From Enhygromyxa salina (GTDB lineage Bacteria; Myxococcota_A; Polyangia; Nannocystales; Nannocystaceae): DNA of 58,320 nt. Shown piece after piece: positions 8,002-16,376 of the stretch (its first letter is position 1; each line of letters opens with the position of its first letter). Location: positions 1-58,320 of the forward strand of contig NZ_PVNK01000126.1 in NCBI RefSeq assembly GCF_002994615.1, read 5' to 3'. The notes beneath the pieces were generated by a model. It had not been told where the DNA came from. It ran no database searches and saw nothing but the letters and a program-made list of their open reading frames with translations. The translations under genes and the position numbers were made by a program.

Positions 8002-9900
8002 ATGGCCACGTTCAGCAACGGCGAGTACATGCTGGTCGCCAGCATCGCCGCGCTGTTCGCCATCCCGCTGCTTCATCGCGTCGCGGAGCGTGCCGGTCGG
8101 GCCTACTCTTTGCTGGACGGCTTTGTCGTCGTGGCGGTGGTCGGGCTGGCGCTGCTGGAGATCATCCCGCTCGGCGTCGAGCTGGCCGGGTGGCCCGCGC
8201 TGCTGGCGGTGATCGTCGGGCTGCTGCTGCCGAACTTCGCCGAGCGGCGCTTCGGCGGGAAGTCGACCCGCCGCGCCGCGGCCTGGGCTGCGCTCGCGGG
8301 CATGGCCTTTCACGCGTTCACCGACGGCCTCGCGCTGGTCGGCTCGCAAGCCCACGGACACAGCGAGGCGCTGGGCTGGGCCGTGACTCTCCATCGCGTG
8401 CCCGAGGGGCTGGCGGTGTGGTGGATGCTGACGGGCCCCGACGCCGACGACAAGTCGGGGCGGCGCGCCGGGTTCGTGGGCCTGGCCATGCTCGCCGCGG
8501 CCACGTTGGGCGGCTACGTGGTCGGCGGCGCGACGACGGTGCTCGACAACAGCGGCTTCGTCGGCCTGCTCGAGGCCTTCGTCGGCGGGCTCTTGCTGCA
8601 CGTGGCCAGCCACGGGCTCGGCAGCTCGCGATCGAAGCGGGCGGCCGAACATCGCTACTTGCCCGGCGTCGGCGGGCTCCTGGGCCTCATCGCGGTCGTG
8701 GGCTTGTTCGTGGTCCCGGCGGCGCGCGAAGGGCAGGCGGCCTTCGAGGCGTTTTGGGAGCTGCTGCTCGAGAGCGCGCCGGCCTTGCTCCTCGCGTATG
8801 GCTTCGCGGGCTTGATCGGCAGCGTGATGGGCGAGGCCCCCGCGCGCTGGCTTCGGCGCGGCGGCGCGACCTCGCAGGCGATGCGCGGCGTGGTCTTCGG
8901 GCTGCCGCTGCCGCTGTGCTCGTGCGGGGTCGTGCCCGTGTATCGCTCGCTCGTCGATCGTCGGGTCCCGGCCACGGCCGCGCTCGCGTTTTTGGTCGCC
9001 ACGCCCGAGCTCGGGCTCGACGCCGTGCTGCTGTCGGTCCCGCTGCTCGGGGTCGACATGGCGCTGCTGCGGGTCGGCGTGGCCTTTGTGCTGGCGCTGG
9101 CGATCGGTGGCGTGGTCGGCGGCTGGGCCGAGCGCCGGGCGGCTGAGCTCGCGCCCGCGAGCGCCAAGGTCGAGGTCCCGCGCGACGCTCCGCCGCCCGA
9201 GCCCAAGCCGCTCGCGGGGCGCCTCGTCGACGGCCTGCGCACGGGCTACGGCGAGGTCCTCGACAGCACCGGGCCATGGATCCTCGTCGGCTTGATGTTC
9301 GCGGCGCTGATCCAGCCATGGATCGACGCCGAGTTCTTCACGAGCCTCGGGCCCGTGCTTCAGGTCGTCGCGTTCGGGCTGCTCGGGCTGCCGGTCTACG
9401 TGTGCGCGACCGGGGCCACGCCGCTGGTGGCGGTGCTGATCGCCAAGGGTCTGTCGCCGGGGGCGGCGCTGGCGTTCTTGCTGACCGGGCCGGCGACCAA
9501 CGTGACGACCTTCGGCGTGCTCGAGCAGCTCCACGGGCGCAAGGTCGCGCTGGCGTTCGCGGCGGCGATGATCGTCGGTGTGCTCGGGCTCGGGTGGGGC
9601 GTCAACGCGCTGTGGCCGGAGGTGGGCGCCGCCAGCGGTGTCGCGGGGAGCCATGAGGGCCACGGGCCGCTGGCGATCGTGAGCGCCGTGTTGCTCGGTG
9701 GGCTGTTCATGGTCTCGCTCGTGCGTCAGGGCCCGCGCGGCTTCCTCGGGCGTCTGTGGGAGCTCGGTGGTCACGATCACGATCACGGTCACGGTCACGG
9801 TCATCATCATCATCATCACGATCACGACCACGACCACGACGATCACGACCAGGCGGCAGCTTCGCGGGGCAGCAGCTGCTGCAGCCACGATTGCCACTAG
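8002..9900 (+). CDS. ZIP-like domain fused to SO_0444-type permease, probable Cu/Zn efflux
   Basis: The 632-residue membrane protein has two parts. Residues about 1-230 resemble ZIP transporters, with paired metal-site motifs FHAFTDGLAL and LHRVPEGLAVWW. Residues about 240-560 match the permease family of SO_0444/ArsP-like proteins, with the hallmark LPLCSCGVVPVYRSL and a repeated half (GLPVYVCATGATPLVAVLIAKG). The tail after residue 590 is a His/Asp run followed by SSCCSHDCH, a likely metal-binding tail. Related proteins export copper or zinc. The fusion to a ZIP-like module is unusual in my knowledge of the family. It lies 76 bp after rpmB, with no obvious coupling. Confidence 0.75.
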   Translation: MATFSNGEYMLVASIAALFAIPLLHRVAERAGRAYSLLDGFVVVAVVGLALLEIIPLGVELAGWPALLAVIVGLLLPNFAERRFGGKSTRRAAAWAALAGMAFHAFTDGLALVGSQAHGHSEALGWAVTLHRVPEGLAVWWMLTGPDADDKSGRRAGFVGLAMLAAATLGGYVVGGATTVLDNSGFVGLLEAFVGGLLLHVASHGLGSSRSKRAAEHRYLPGVGGLLGLIAVVGLFVVPAAREGQAAFEAFWELLLESAPALLLAYGFAGLIGSVMGEAPARWLRRGGATSQAMRGVVFGLPLPLCSCGVVPVYRSLVDRRVPATAALAFLVATPELGLDAVLLSVPLLGVDMALLRVGVAFVLALAIGGVVGGWAERRAAELAPASAKVEVPRDAPPPEPKPLAGRLVDGLRTGYGEVLDSTGPWILVGLMFAALIQPWIDAEFFTSLGPVLQVVAFGLLGLPVYVCATGATPLVAVLIAKGLSPGAALAFLLTGPATNVTTFGVLEQLHGRKVALAFAAAMIVGVLGLGWGVNALWPEVGAASGVAGSHEGHGPLAIVSAVLLGGLFMVSLVRQGPRGFLGRLWELGGHDHDHGHGHGHHHHHHDHDHDHDDHDQAAASRGSSCCSHDCH

Positions 9901-9948
9901 CGTTTGTTTTGCGCGACCGCCTGGAGGCTGCGATGTCAGCTTTAGTGA

Positions 9949-11502
9949 ATGGGAAGCTCGCAGACGAATGACCTGAATGAGACCACCGCGCCTGGCGCCG
10001 ACGCGCCGCTGGAGGACCCGGAGACGATCGCCGAGCTCGAGCGCACGCTCGCGGAGTTTCATGCCAACCCCGCCGAGGTCCTCGCCCGTCAGCCGGAGAA
10101 GACCGACGAGGACGGTCAGGTCGTGGCGGTCAGCGCCTTCTCCGAAGACGAGCTTCGAGCCGGTCGTCACGTGATCGCCAGCGACCAGTATCGCAAGTTG
10201 CACAGCACGATCCGAGACGGCGTCATCATCACATTGTCGGAGACGGTGCCGGGGCGGGCGCCCTTCGCGGACAACGATCGCGCCGAGGACCTGGTCGACA
10301 CCCTCGAGCACACGCGCCTCGACGAGATGCACGCGCAGGGGCTGCGCAAGGCCGAGCTGGCCGAGTCGCCGTGGTCCGATGACTACTGGCCGCTCTACAC
10401 CGGGGCCCTGGGCCTCCGCTACGCCGACCCCGACTTCCCGCGTGATCGGGACTGGGCGCGCAACCGCGAATACATCGAGGCTCACCCGGCGCCAACGATC
10501 GTCGAGAGCGGTGACAGCGAGGCGATCGATCGCCTGTCTCCGTCGGAGAAGTACGATCTCTTGGTCGGGGATCCGAGCGGGACCCTGACCACGCAGATGT
10601 GGGAGTGGGGCCGCCGCTACTACGAGGAATACGGCGAGGTCGAGCGCTGGATGGGGATCTGTCACGGCTGGGCTCCGGTCGCGTACATGCTCCCGCGGCC
10701 GCGCAACTACGTCGACGTTGTGGCCGCCGACGGCGAGACCGAGCTGCGCCTGTTTCCTTCGGACATCAAGGCCCTGGCCTCGCTCTTGTGGGCCAACGTG
10801 TCGACCCTGCGGCGCTTCGTTGGCGGGCGGACCAAGGACAAAGACCCCCCGACTGACGAGGTCGGGCGGCTGCTGGCGCCCGCGGCCTTCGACACCAACC
10901 CGGCGACCTGGCACCTGTCGGTGGTCAACCAGATCGGCGTCGCGCGGCGGGCGTTCATCATCGACGCGACCTACGATCACGAGGTCTGGAATCAGCCGGT
11001 CTACGCGTACCGCTACTCGTACTTCAACCCCAAGACCCGCACCTTCCAGTCAGGCCTCGACGGCGCGATCGTCGATTACGAGGACTTTCGGGCCGACGAC
11101 AAGTTTGCCAAATATCGCTCGAGCGAGGTCGAGAAGATCGTCGGCGTGATGATGAAGCTGACCTACGTGACCGAGACACCCCCCTCGCAGCGCCGCGTGG
11201 ACAGCGAGGACCACGACCGGCGCCACACGGTCCAGTACATGTACGACCTCGAGCTCGACGCGCAGACCAACATCCTCGGCGGCGAGTGGTACCAAAACAA
11301 GCACCCCGACTTCCTGTGGACGCCGCTGCCCGGCGTGCGCGCGCGGGCCTCCGCGGATGCCTTTGCGATGGGCACCTGGGCTGCGCCCGGTGAGATCTTG
11401 CCGGAGTGGTGGCGGCTGGCGGCTCGCTACGCGTCGCGGGGCCTCAGGCCTGCGCCGCTGAGCAAGGTCGTCGAGCAGCTCATCGCCTTCGCCAATGCTT
11501 GA
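9949..11502 (+). CDS. Transglutaminase-elicitor-like (TGase_elicitor) protein
   Basis: The 517-residue protein matches the pattern of the transglutaminase elicitor family first known from Phytophthora GP42. It has WMGICHGWAPVAYMLPRP with the candidate nucleophile Cys. The segments TWHLSVVNQIG and AFIIDATYDHEVWNQPVYAY could supply His and Asp. These would cross-link or deamidate protein glutamines. No clear signal peptide is visible at the N-terminus (MGSSQTNDLNETTAPG), so export is uncertain. Its stop overlaps the start of the C11 protease gene by 8 bp, implying translational coupling and a joint role. Confidence 0.75.
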   Translation: MGSSQTNDLNETTAPGADAPLEDPETIAELERTLAEFHANPAEVLARQPEKTDEDGQVVAVSAFSEDELRAGRHVIASDQYRKLHSTIRDGVIITLSETVPGRAPFADNDRAEDLVDTLEHTRLDEMHAQGLRKAELAESPWSDDYWPLYTGALGLRYADPDFPRDRDWARNREYIEAHPAPTIVESGDSEAIDRLSPSEKYDLLVGDPSGTLTTQMWEWGRRYYEEYGEVERWMGICHGWAPVAYMLPRPRNYVDVVAADGETELRLFPSDIKALASLLWANVSTLRRFVGGRTKDKDPPTDEVGRLLAPAAFDTNPATWHLSVVNQIGVARRAFIIDATYDHEVWNQPVYAYRYSYFNPKTRTFQSGLDGAIVDYEDFRADDKFAKYRSSEVEKIVGVMMKLTYVTETPPSQRRVDSEDHDRRHTVQYMYDLELDAQTNILGGEWYQNKHPDFLWTPLPGVRARASADAFAMGTWAAPGEILPEWWRLAARYASRGLRPAPLSKVVEQLIAFANA

Positions 11503-13177
11503 CCGGGTCGGGCAGACCCTGGTCTGCGCGGGCCTCGTCGCCTGCGGGGCGCCGTCGGCAAAACCGGAGCGCTCGGCGCTGGAACCTGCTCGCGCGCTCG
11601 TGCGCGAGTCGGCTAATGCCAGCGCGGAGGCGCCCCGGTGTCGGGACGCGTGGGCCGCCTCGCCGAAGACCGACTGGCGCTACGACTTTGGCCGCGACGC
11701 ACGTTGGACTGCGCGCGGCAACGAGGGCTACCAAGACTACGCCGCGCGCGTGAACCGGACCGGGTGCGTCAAGGACTGGACTGTGCTGATCTACATGGCG
11801 GCCGATGTCGGCGACCTCGAGCCCTTCGCCGTGTGGAACATCCACGACATGGAGATGCCGCTCGCGGACGGCTCGGCGGCGTCGACGGTCGACGCCGACG
11901 TGGTCGTCGAGCTCGATCTCGCCGAGCCTCGCGGCGTCCGGCGCATGCACCTGTTCACCCACGAGCAGGGCGCGGCCGCCGAGAACAAGGACAAGGCCGC
12001 GCGCGAGCACTTCGTCGGGCGGTCGAAGGTTGCGCGCCTGAGCTCGCCGATCGTCGAGTACGCGCCCGACGAGCCCCAAGATCCGGCCGCGGCGCTGCGG
12101 GCCTTCGTCGACTGGGGTCTGCGAAGCTACCCCGCGGACAGGGTCATGCTCGTGGTCTGGGGCCACGGCGCGGGCTGGCGCGCGAGCGACGATCGGAGCC
12201 TGAAGCAGCCCTGCCCGGAGGCGCCGAGCAGCGCCGTCGACTTCCTCGCCGAGGGTGGCTTCGGGCCGGACTGCAGCGAGGGCACGGTGCTCGACATCCC
12301 GAGCCTGGCGAAGGTCGTCGGCGAGGTCGCGCTCGAGCGGCGCGGCTCGGCGATCGACGTGCTCGTGACCGACGCGTGCTTGATGCAGACCGTCGAGATC
12401 ACGACCGAGCTGGCCGACGCGGCGCGCTATATCGTGGGCTACGAGCAGGTCGGTCCCCACGCGGGCATGCCCTACCTGCGCCTGATCCCGGGTCTGAACG
12501 GGAGCGTGGCCCTGCCCGGGAAGCCGGACCCGCGCTGCGGGCCGATCCGCGACCTCGGGTGTGAAGTGGCGGCGTCGGTGCCCGCGATCTATCGAGCTGC
12601 GGTCGAGGAGGGCTTTTATAGCGAGCGGATCCGGGGGACCACCGATGCGCCCGTGTCCGAGACCTACACGGTCTCGACCGTCGACACCCTCGCCCTGAAG
12701 CGCAGCCTGGTGCCGGCCATGGACGAACTCGGCGACGCACTGGTCGAGTTCCTCGACGAGGAGCCGCCGCGGACGATCTTGGTCCACGAGCTCCTGCGTC
12801 CGGGGGGGCTGCGCGGCTTCGCGGGCGAGACCCGTGACCTCGGCATGGTCTTGACCCGACTCGCGCAGATCGTCGATGAGGCCGAGCTCCTCGGGGCCAC
12901 GCTCGGCTCGCAGCGGCTGCGGACGGCGATCGCTCGCGCCGAGGCTGCGCTGGAGCTCGCCGTCTTGCGCTCGGCCCACGGGAGCGACTATCGAGGGCCG
13001 CAGTTCCCCGACGGCTTCGGCGGGCTCGCGGTCTGGCTGCCGCGCTGCGAGAGCTCACTGCTCGCGCGCCTCGGTGAATTTCAGCGCTCGAGCTTTTACG
13101 AGTCGCTCGCGGGGGCGGGCCATCCGTGGGAGCGGTGGCTCGAGCTGAGCTTCGGTCCACAGCCCGATTGTGACTGA
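11495..13177 (+). CDS. Clostripain-like (peptidase C11) lipoprotein
   Basis: The 560-residue protein has a short lipoprotein-type N-terminus (LVCAGLVACGAP). The C11 fold region shows VKDWTVLIYMAADVGDLEPF, the histidine in VMLVVWGHGAGW and the catalytic cysteine in VLVTDACLMQTVE, both conserved. Clostripain proteases cleave after Arg or Lys and usually mature by self-processing. The family is found in many secreted proteins of Deltaproteobacteria. It overlaps the preceding transglutaminase-like gene by 8 bp. It ends 8 bp before the convergent lipoprotein gene. Confidence 0.85.
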   Translation: MLDRVGQTLVCAGLVACGAPSAKPERSALEPARALVRESANASAEAPRCRDAWAASPKTDWRYDFGRDARWTARGNEGYQDYAARVNRTGCVKDWTVLIYMAADVGDLEPFAVWNIHDMEMPLADGSAASTVDADVVVELDLAEPRGVRRMHLFTHEQGAAAENKDKAAREHFVGRSKVARLSSPIVEYAPDEPQDPAAALRAFVDWGLRSYPADRVMLVVWGHGAGWRASDDRSLKQPCPEAPSSAVDFLAEGGFGPDCSEGTVLDIPSLAKVVGEVALERRGSAIDVLVTDACLMQTVEITTELADAARYIVGYEQVGPHAGMPYLRLIPGLNGSVALPGKPDPRCGPIRDLGCEVAASVPAIYRAAVEEGFYSERIRGTTDAPVSETYTVSTVDTLALKRSLVPAMDELGDALVEFLDEEPPRTILVHELLRPGGLRGFAGETRDLGMVLTRLAQIVDEAELLGATLGSQRLRTAIARAEAALELAVLRSAHGSDYRGPQFPDGFGGLAVWLPRCESSLLARLGEFQRSSFYESLAGAGHPWERWLELSFGPQPDCD

Positions 13178-13185
13178 GCGGGCTG

Positions 13186-13683
13186 CTACATCGTGGTGAT
13201 CGAGACCCGGAGCTCAGGGCTGCCCTCGACCGCGCTCACGAGGATGTCGGTGTCCGCGAGCGAGAACTTGCGGGCCAGGATCCCCAGCGAAGTCGTCGGC
13301 GTCTGCTGGACGATCGTGTAGCCCTCGCCGCGCAGGGCGTCCTCGAGCTTGGCGTCGTCGTCGGCCTCGTGTGTGCGCTCGAGTTGGTAGCGTCGCTGAT
13401 AGACGACCTCGACCTCGCCCCGGGTCTCGCTGTCCTCGACGAGCACGCCGCCGCCGTAGACCTCGTCGAGGATCTCTTGAATGTCGGCGTCGACGGCGGC
13501 GGCAAGGTTGATCGGGGCAGGCTCGGGGCTCGGGGTCTCGGCCGCGATCGTCCTGCTCTGGGGCTCGTGACTGGGACTCGGTGTGTCGACGGCCTTTCTC
13601 TTGGCGCAACCGGAGCCAATCATCAAGAGCGCGCCGACCACCGCCAATACCGTGAAATTGCCCGACGAAGTACCCATGCTCAT
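13186..13683 (-). CDS. Lipoprotein of unknown function
   Basis: From the ATG at 13683 the protein is 165 residues. It starts MSMGTSSGNFTVLAVVGALL and has an MIGSGCAK lipobox. The longer frame to 13776 adds nothing signal-like. A Pro/Ser/Glu-rich linker leads to a small domain (IQEILDEVYGGGVLVEDSETR, YQRRYQLERTHEADDD, LGILARKFSLADTDILVSA) that I do not recognise. It converges tail to tail with the C11 protease. One of the dispersed palindromes lies about 110 bp upstream. Confidence 0.65.
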   Translation of the reverse strand: MSMGTSSGNFTVLAVVGALLMIGSGCAKRKAVDTPSPSHEPQSRTIAAETPSPEPAPINLAAAVDADIQEILDEVYGGGVLVEDSETRGEVEVVYQRRYQLERTHEADDDAKLEDALRGEGYTIVQQTPTTSLGILARKFSLADTDILVSAVEGSPELRVSITTM

Positions 13684-13794
13684 GTTGTGACGAATCGTGC
13701 GAGTGAACGCAATCGCAGCGAACGCGGACGCGCGCGAGAACACTGGCATATTTAGCGTCGGAGACTGGGCGCGCACGAGGTTCCAGGACTTGGT

Positions 13795-13814
13795 CTAGCA
13801 GCCCGGGGTGCTAG
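13795..13814. repeat. Dispersed palindrome, copy 1
   Basis: The 20-bp sequence CTAGCAGCCCGGGGTGCTAG is a near-perfect palindrome. It is identical to the copy at 21013 and one base different from the perfect palindrome at 36962. Confidence 0.8.
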
Positions 13815-13835
13815 GAGTTGGCCCAGGGATTGGAA

Positions 13836-13888
13836 ATTAAAAATCCCGGCGCTCGTGCATTGCAAGCAATGATGACGAGCGCCGGGAT
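13836..13888 (-). terminator. Strong Rho-independent terminator
   Basis: The arms 13843-13856 and 13875-13888 (ATCCCGGCGCTCGT and its complement) pair perfectly over 14 bp. The loop contains a second perfect 6-bp stem, CATTGC/GCAATG. Read on the minus strand, the hairpin is followed by TTTTTAATTT. This terminates the downstream end of the small DDKK-repeat lipoprotein gene. Confidence 0.9.
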
Positions 13889-13921
13889 CTGTCGCAGCGG
13901 ACGCTGCGGACGCGAGCTTGC

Positions 13922-14395
13922 CTAGCGCATGCCCTTGTCTTCGATCTTGTTGATCTTGCCGTCGGCCCAGCACACGTTGTAGGTCCGAATGGTCATGCCG
14001 GCCTTGGCTTCGAAGGTGAAGCAGTCGCCGTCTTTGCCGACGACCTTGGGCTCGCCGAGGGTGTACATGCCCATGTCGTCGTCGGCGACGGTCTCGTCGG
14101 CGCCAAACTCTTTGAGCGCGGCGGTCACGGCGGCGTCGGTGCCGTCGAACTTGCCGAGGAAGGCGGTCATCTCGGGGGATGCCTCGACGGCGGCTGCCTC
14201 TTCGGGCTTGGCCTCCTCGGGCTTGGCCTCCTCGGGCTTGGCCTCCTCGGCCTTTTTGTCGTCGGCCTTCTTGTCGTCGGCCTTCTTGTCGTCGGTCTTC
14301 TTGTCGTCGGCCTTCTTGTCGTCGGCCTTGTCACAGGCGGTCGCGCCGAGGCACAGAGCGAGAAGGCTGGTGATCGCGATTTCGTGGATGCGCAT
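13922..14395 (-). CDS. Small lipoprotein with charged tandem repeats
   Basis: The 157-residue protein has a lipoprotein signal (SLLALCLGATACDKADD). A tandem DDKKA/DDKKT run follows, and then AKPEEAKPEE repeats up to about residue 68. The globular C-terminal part contains two cysteines (DGDCFTFEA and TYNVCWADGK) that may form a disulphide. The repeats are probably an extended, charged tether to the outer membrane. No family was recognised for the globular part. A strong terminator lies just downstream. Confidence 0.75.
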   Translation of the reverse strand: MRIHEIAITSLLALCLGATACDKADDKKADDKKTDDKKADDKKADDKKAEEAKPEEAKPEEAKPEEAAAVEASPEMTAFLGKFDGTDAAVTAALKEFGADETVADDDMGMYTLGEPKVVGKDGDCFTFEAKAGMTIRTYNVCWADGKINKIEDKGMR

Positions 14396-14587
14396 GGGAG
14401 CGTGTTCTATCCCAAGGCGGGGTCAAAAACATACCTGGGTCGTCCCAGAGATTTCACACGTGCGGCCCCGCCAGGACTCGAGTGAGCCGCCCCCGACCTC
14501 GACCGCTCGGGCTCACCACCGCATCTCGTTAGAATTATTGACCTTTCGCGTGTGTCAGGGGTCCAGCACGATCCCTGGATCGGGCCC

Positions 14588-16324
14588 TCACTGCGGGTTG
14601 GGGTTGATGATGCCCGTGCCCGTACCACCGAGGTAGGCGTAGCTGTCGGCGAAGTCGTAGCCAACCACCACGACGGAGAAAGGCTCCGCGCCGTCGAGGA
14701 CATGCACGCCGTCCTGCGCGGGGACCCGGGCGACCTCGTAGTCGAGACCGACGGGGACCCACAGGTCATCGTTGACCGCGACCCCGTCGACGGTCACCTC
14801 TGCGTCGACTTCACGCGTGAGGACCAGAAAGTCGTTGTCCCACAGGTCGGGGACCAGGACCACGTAGCGCGGGAGGAACTGCTCGACGGGGCTGAGCTGG
14901 ACCATCGCCGGGTCGCCGCTGTTGAGGTTCACGAGGTTGCCCCAGCCGGTCATGTAGTTCACGACCGCGATCGGCTTGTCGGCGCTGATGAAGAAGTCGC
15001 CCGGATCGTCGATGTCGCCGCCCGCGTAGAACTGCAGCTTCTCGCCCTTGTCGATTGCGACCGGGGTGTTGGGCAGGCCGGTCACGGCGTCGGCGGCGTC
15101 GATGTTGATCGTGGTGTTGTCCTCGCTCGCGTAGATCATCCACAGTGAGGTCTCGACCGGGTTGTTCTGGCGGTTGGGGACGCGGCTGGCGACGAAGTTC
15201 TGGCCCCACAGCTGGAGGCCGGCGATCTGATCTTCGAGGTGGTCGCACGCGACGATGCCGTTGGGGATCTGCACGCACTCGTGACCCGAGAACACGGCGA
15301 CGGGGTGGTCTTCGTCGGTCGAGATCCGAGTGCCGGTCAGATCGGCCTCTTCGGCGGCGGTCTTGACCTCGGCGACGTCGCCCTCGTTGAGGCCGTTGAT
15401 CATGAACGGGACCCCGCTGGTCCCGGCCGGGACGTCTTGACCACCCGCGGTGTTCTGGGTCGGGATGACCTCGATGTTGGTGCCGTCGTTGAGGGCGACG
15501 ATCGTCACGTAGCCCCTGCCAATGCCGTCACCCCAGTGGACGGTCTCGTTGACGTGGTCCCACGCGTGGGCAGGGTACAAGAGCGAGGCGTCGGAGGTGA
15601 ACGAGGCCTGCAACAGCGGGTTGAACTGGTAGGCGATGATCGGCTCGTCGGAGCTGACGCGGTAGGCCCCGCCGACGAGGACGCCGCTGGCCTTGAGGCT
15701 GAGATCGGGGAGCGGGAAGACGTGAAGGTCGAGGGGCTCGACGTCCTGGGGCCCCGCGACGACCTCCCAGTTTCCGTTGACCTTGCGCTCGACGGTCACG
15801 CTCGCAACGTCGAGCTCTTGCACGTTGGACACGGCGAGCGCGTATTGATCGCCGTTGCCCCCGGAGTGGGTGTCGAGGTCGACGCCGTAGAACAGGCACC
15901 CGACGGTTGTCGGCGTGACCTCGGCTTGGGCGCAGGTCTCGGGGATGCCGGCGTCTGGCGGATCGCCGTCGCCGTCACCGTCGCCGTCGCCGTCGCCATC
16001 GCCGTCGCCGTCGCCGTCGCCGTCACCATCACCGTCACCGTCACCGTCACCATCACCATCACCATCACCATCACCATCACCGTCACCGGGATCACCGTCG
16101 CCGTCGCCGGGATCACCATCGCCGTCCCCCGTCGGGTCGCCGTCGCCGTCCCCCGTCGGGTCGCCGTCGCCGTCCCCCGTCGACTCGCCGTCGCCGTCCC
16201 CCGTCGGACCGGAGGCGGTTTCATCGAAGCTCGTCTCGGCTGACGTCCCGTCATCGCCACATGCGGTGGCTCCCGCAACGAGGACGACGGACACGGCGAA
16301 GACGAGGTAGGTACGGCAGCACAT
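14588..16324 (-). CDS. IgGFc-binding-domain-like lipoprotein with long (Gly-Asp)n linker
   Basis: The 578-residue protein has a lipoprotein signal ([14 protein letters not shown]). It is followed by a long Gly-Asp repeat linker, roughly residues 40-125, made of PTGDGDGD units and plain GD repeats. The rest resembles the IgGFc-binding domain family seen in myxobacterial and animal surface proteins, with [61 protein letters not shown] and [11 protein letters not shown]. It is probably a cell-surface adhesin-type protein. The linker is encoded by hexamer and 18-bp repeats with mixed third positions. Confidence 0.8.
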   Translation of the reverse strand: MCCRTYLVFAVSVVLVAGATACGDDGTSAETSFDETASGPTGDGDGESTGDGDGDPTGDGDGDPTGDGDGDPGDGDGDPGDGDGDGDGDGDGDGDGDGDGDGDGDGDGDGDGDGDGDGDGDPPDAGIPETCAQAEVTPTTVGCLFYGVDLDTHSGGNGDQYALAVSNVQELDVASVTVERKVNGNWEVVAGPQDVEPLDLHVFPLPDLSLKASGVLVGGAYRVSSDEPIIAYQFNPLLQASFTSDASLLYPAHAWDHVNETVHWGDGIGRGYVTIVALNDGTNIEVIPTQNTAGGQDVPAGTSGVPFMINGLNEGDVAEVKTAAEEADLTGTRISTDEDHPVAVFSGHECVQIPNGIVACDHLEDQIAGLQLWGQNFVASRVPNRQNNPVETSLWMIYASEDNTTINIDAADAVTGLPNTPVAIDKGEKLQFYAGGDIDDPGDFFISADKPIAVVNYMTGWGNLVNLNSGDPAMVQLSPVEQFLPRYVVLVPDLWDNDFLVLTREVDAEVTVDGVAVNDDLWVPVGLDYEVARVPAQDGVHVLDGAEPFSVVVVGYDFADSYAYLGGTGTGIINPNPQ

Positions 16325-16376
16325 CGGCTCAGGGTATCACCACACACAGCGTCACCGCGGGATGCTATCAAGGCCC

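Noticed and set aside
7972..10980. A 1,002-codon open frame antisense to the permease and transglutaminase genes
   Set aside because: Arg/His/Pro-rich composition typical of a shadow frame in high-GC DNA. The sense-strand genes have clear family motifs.
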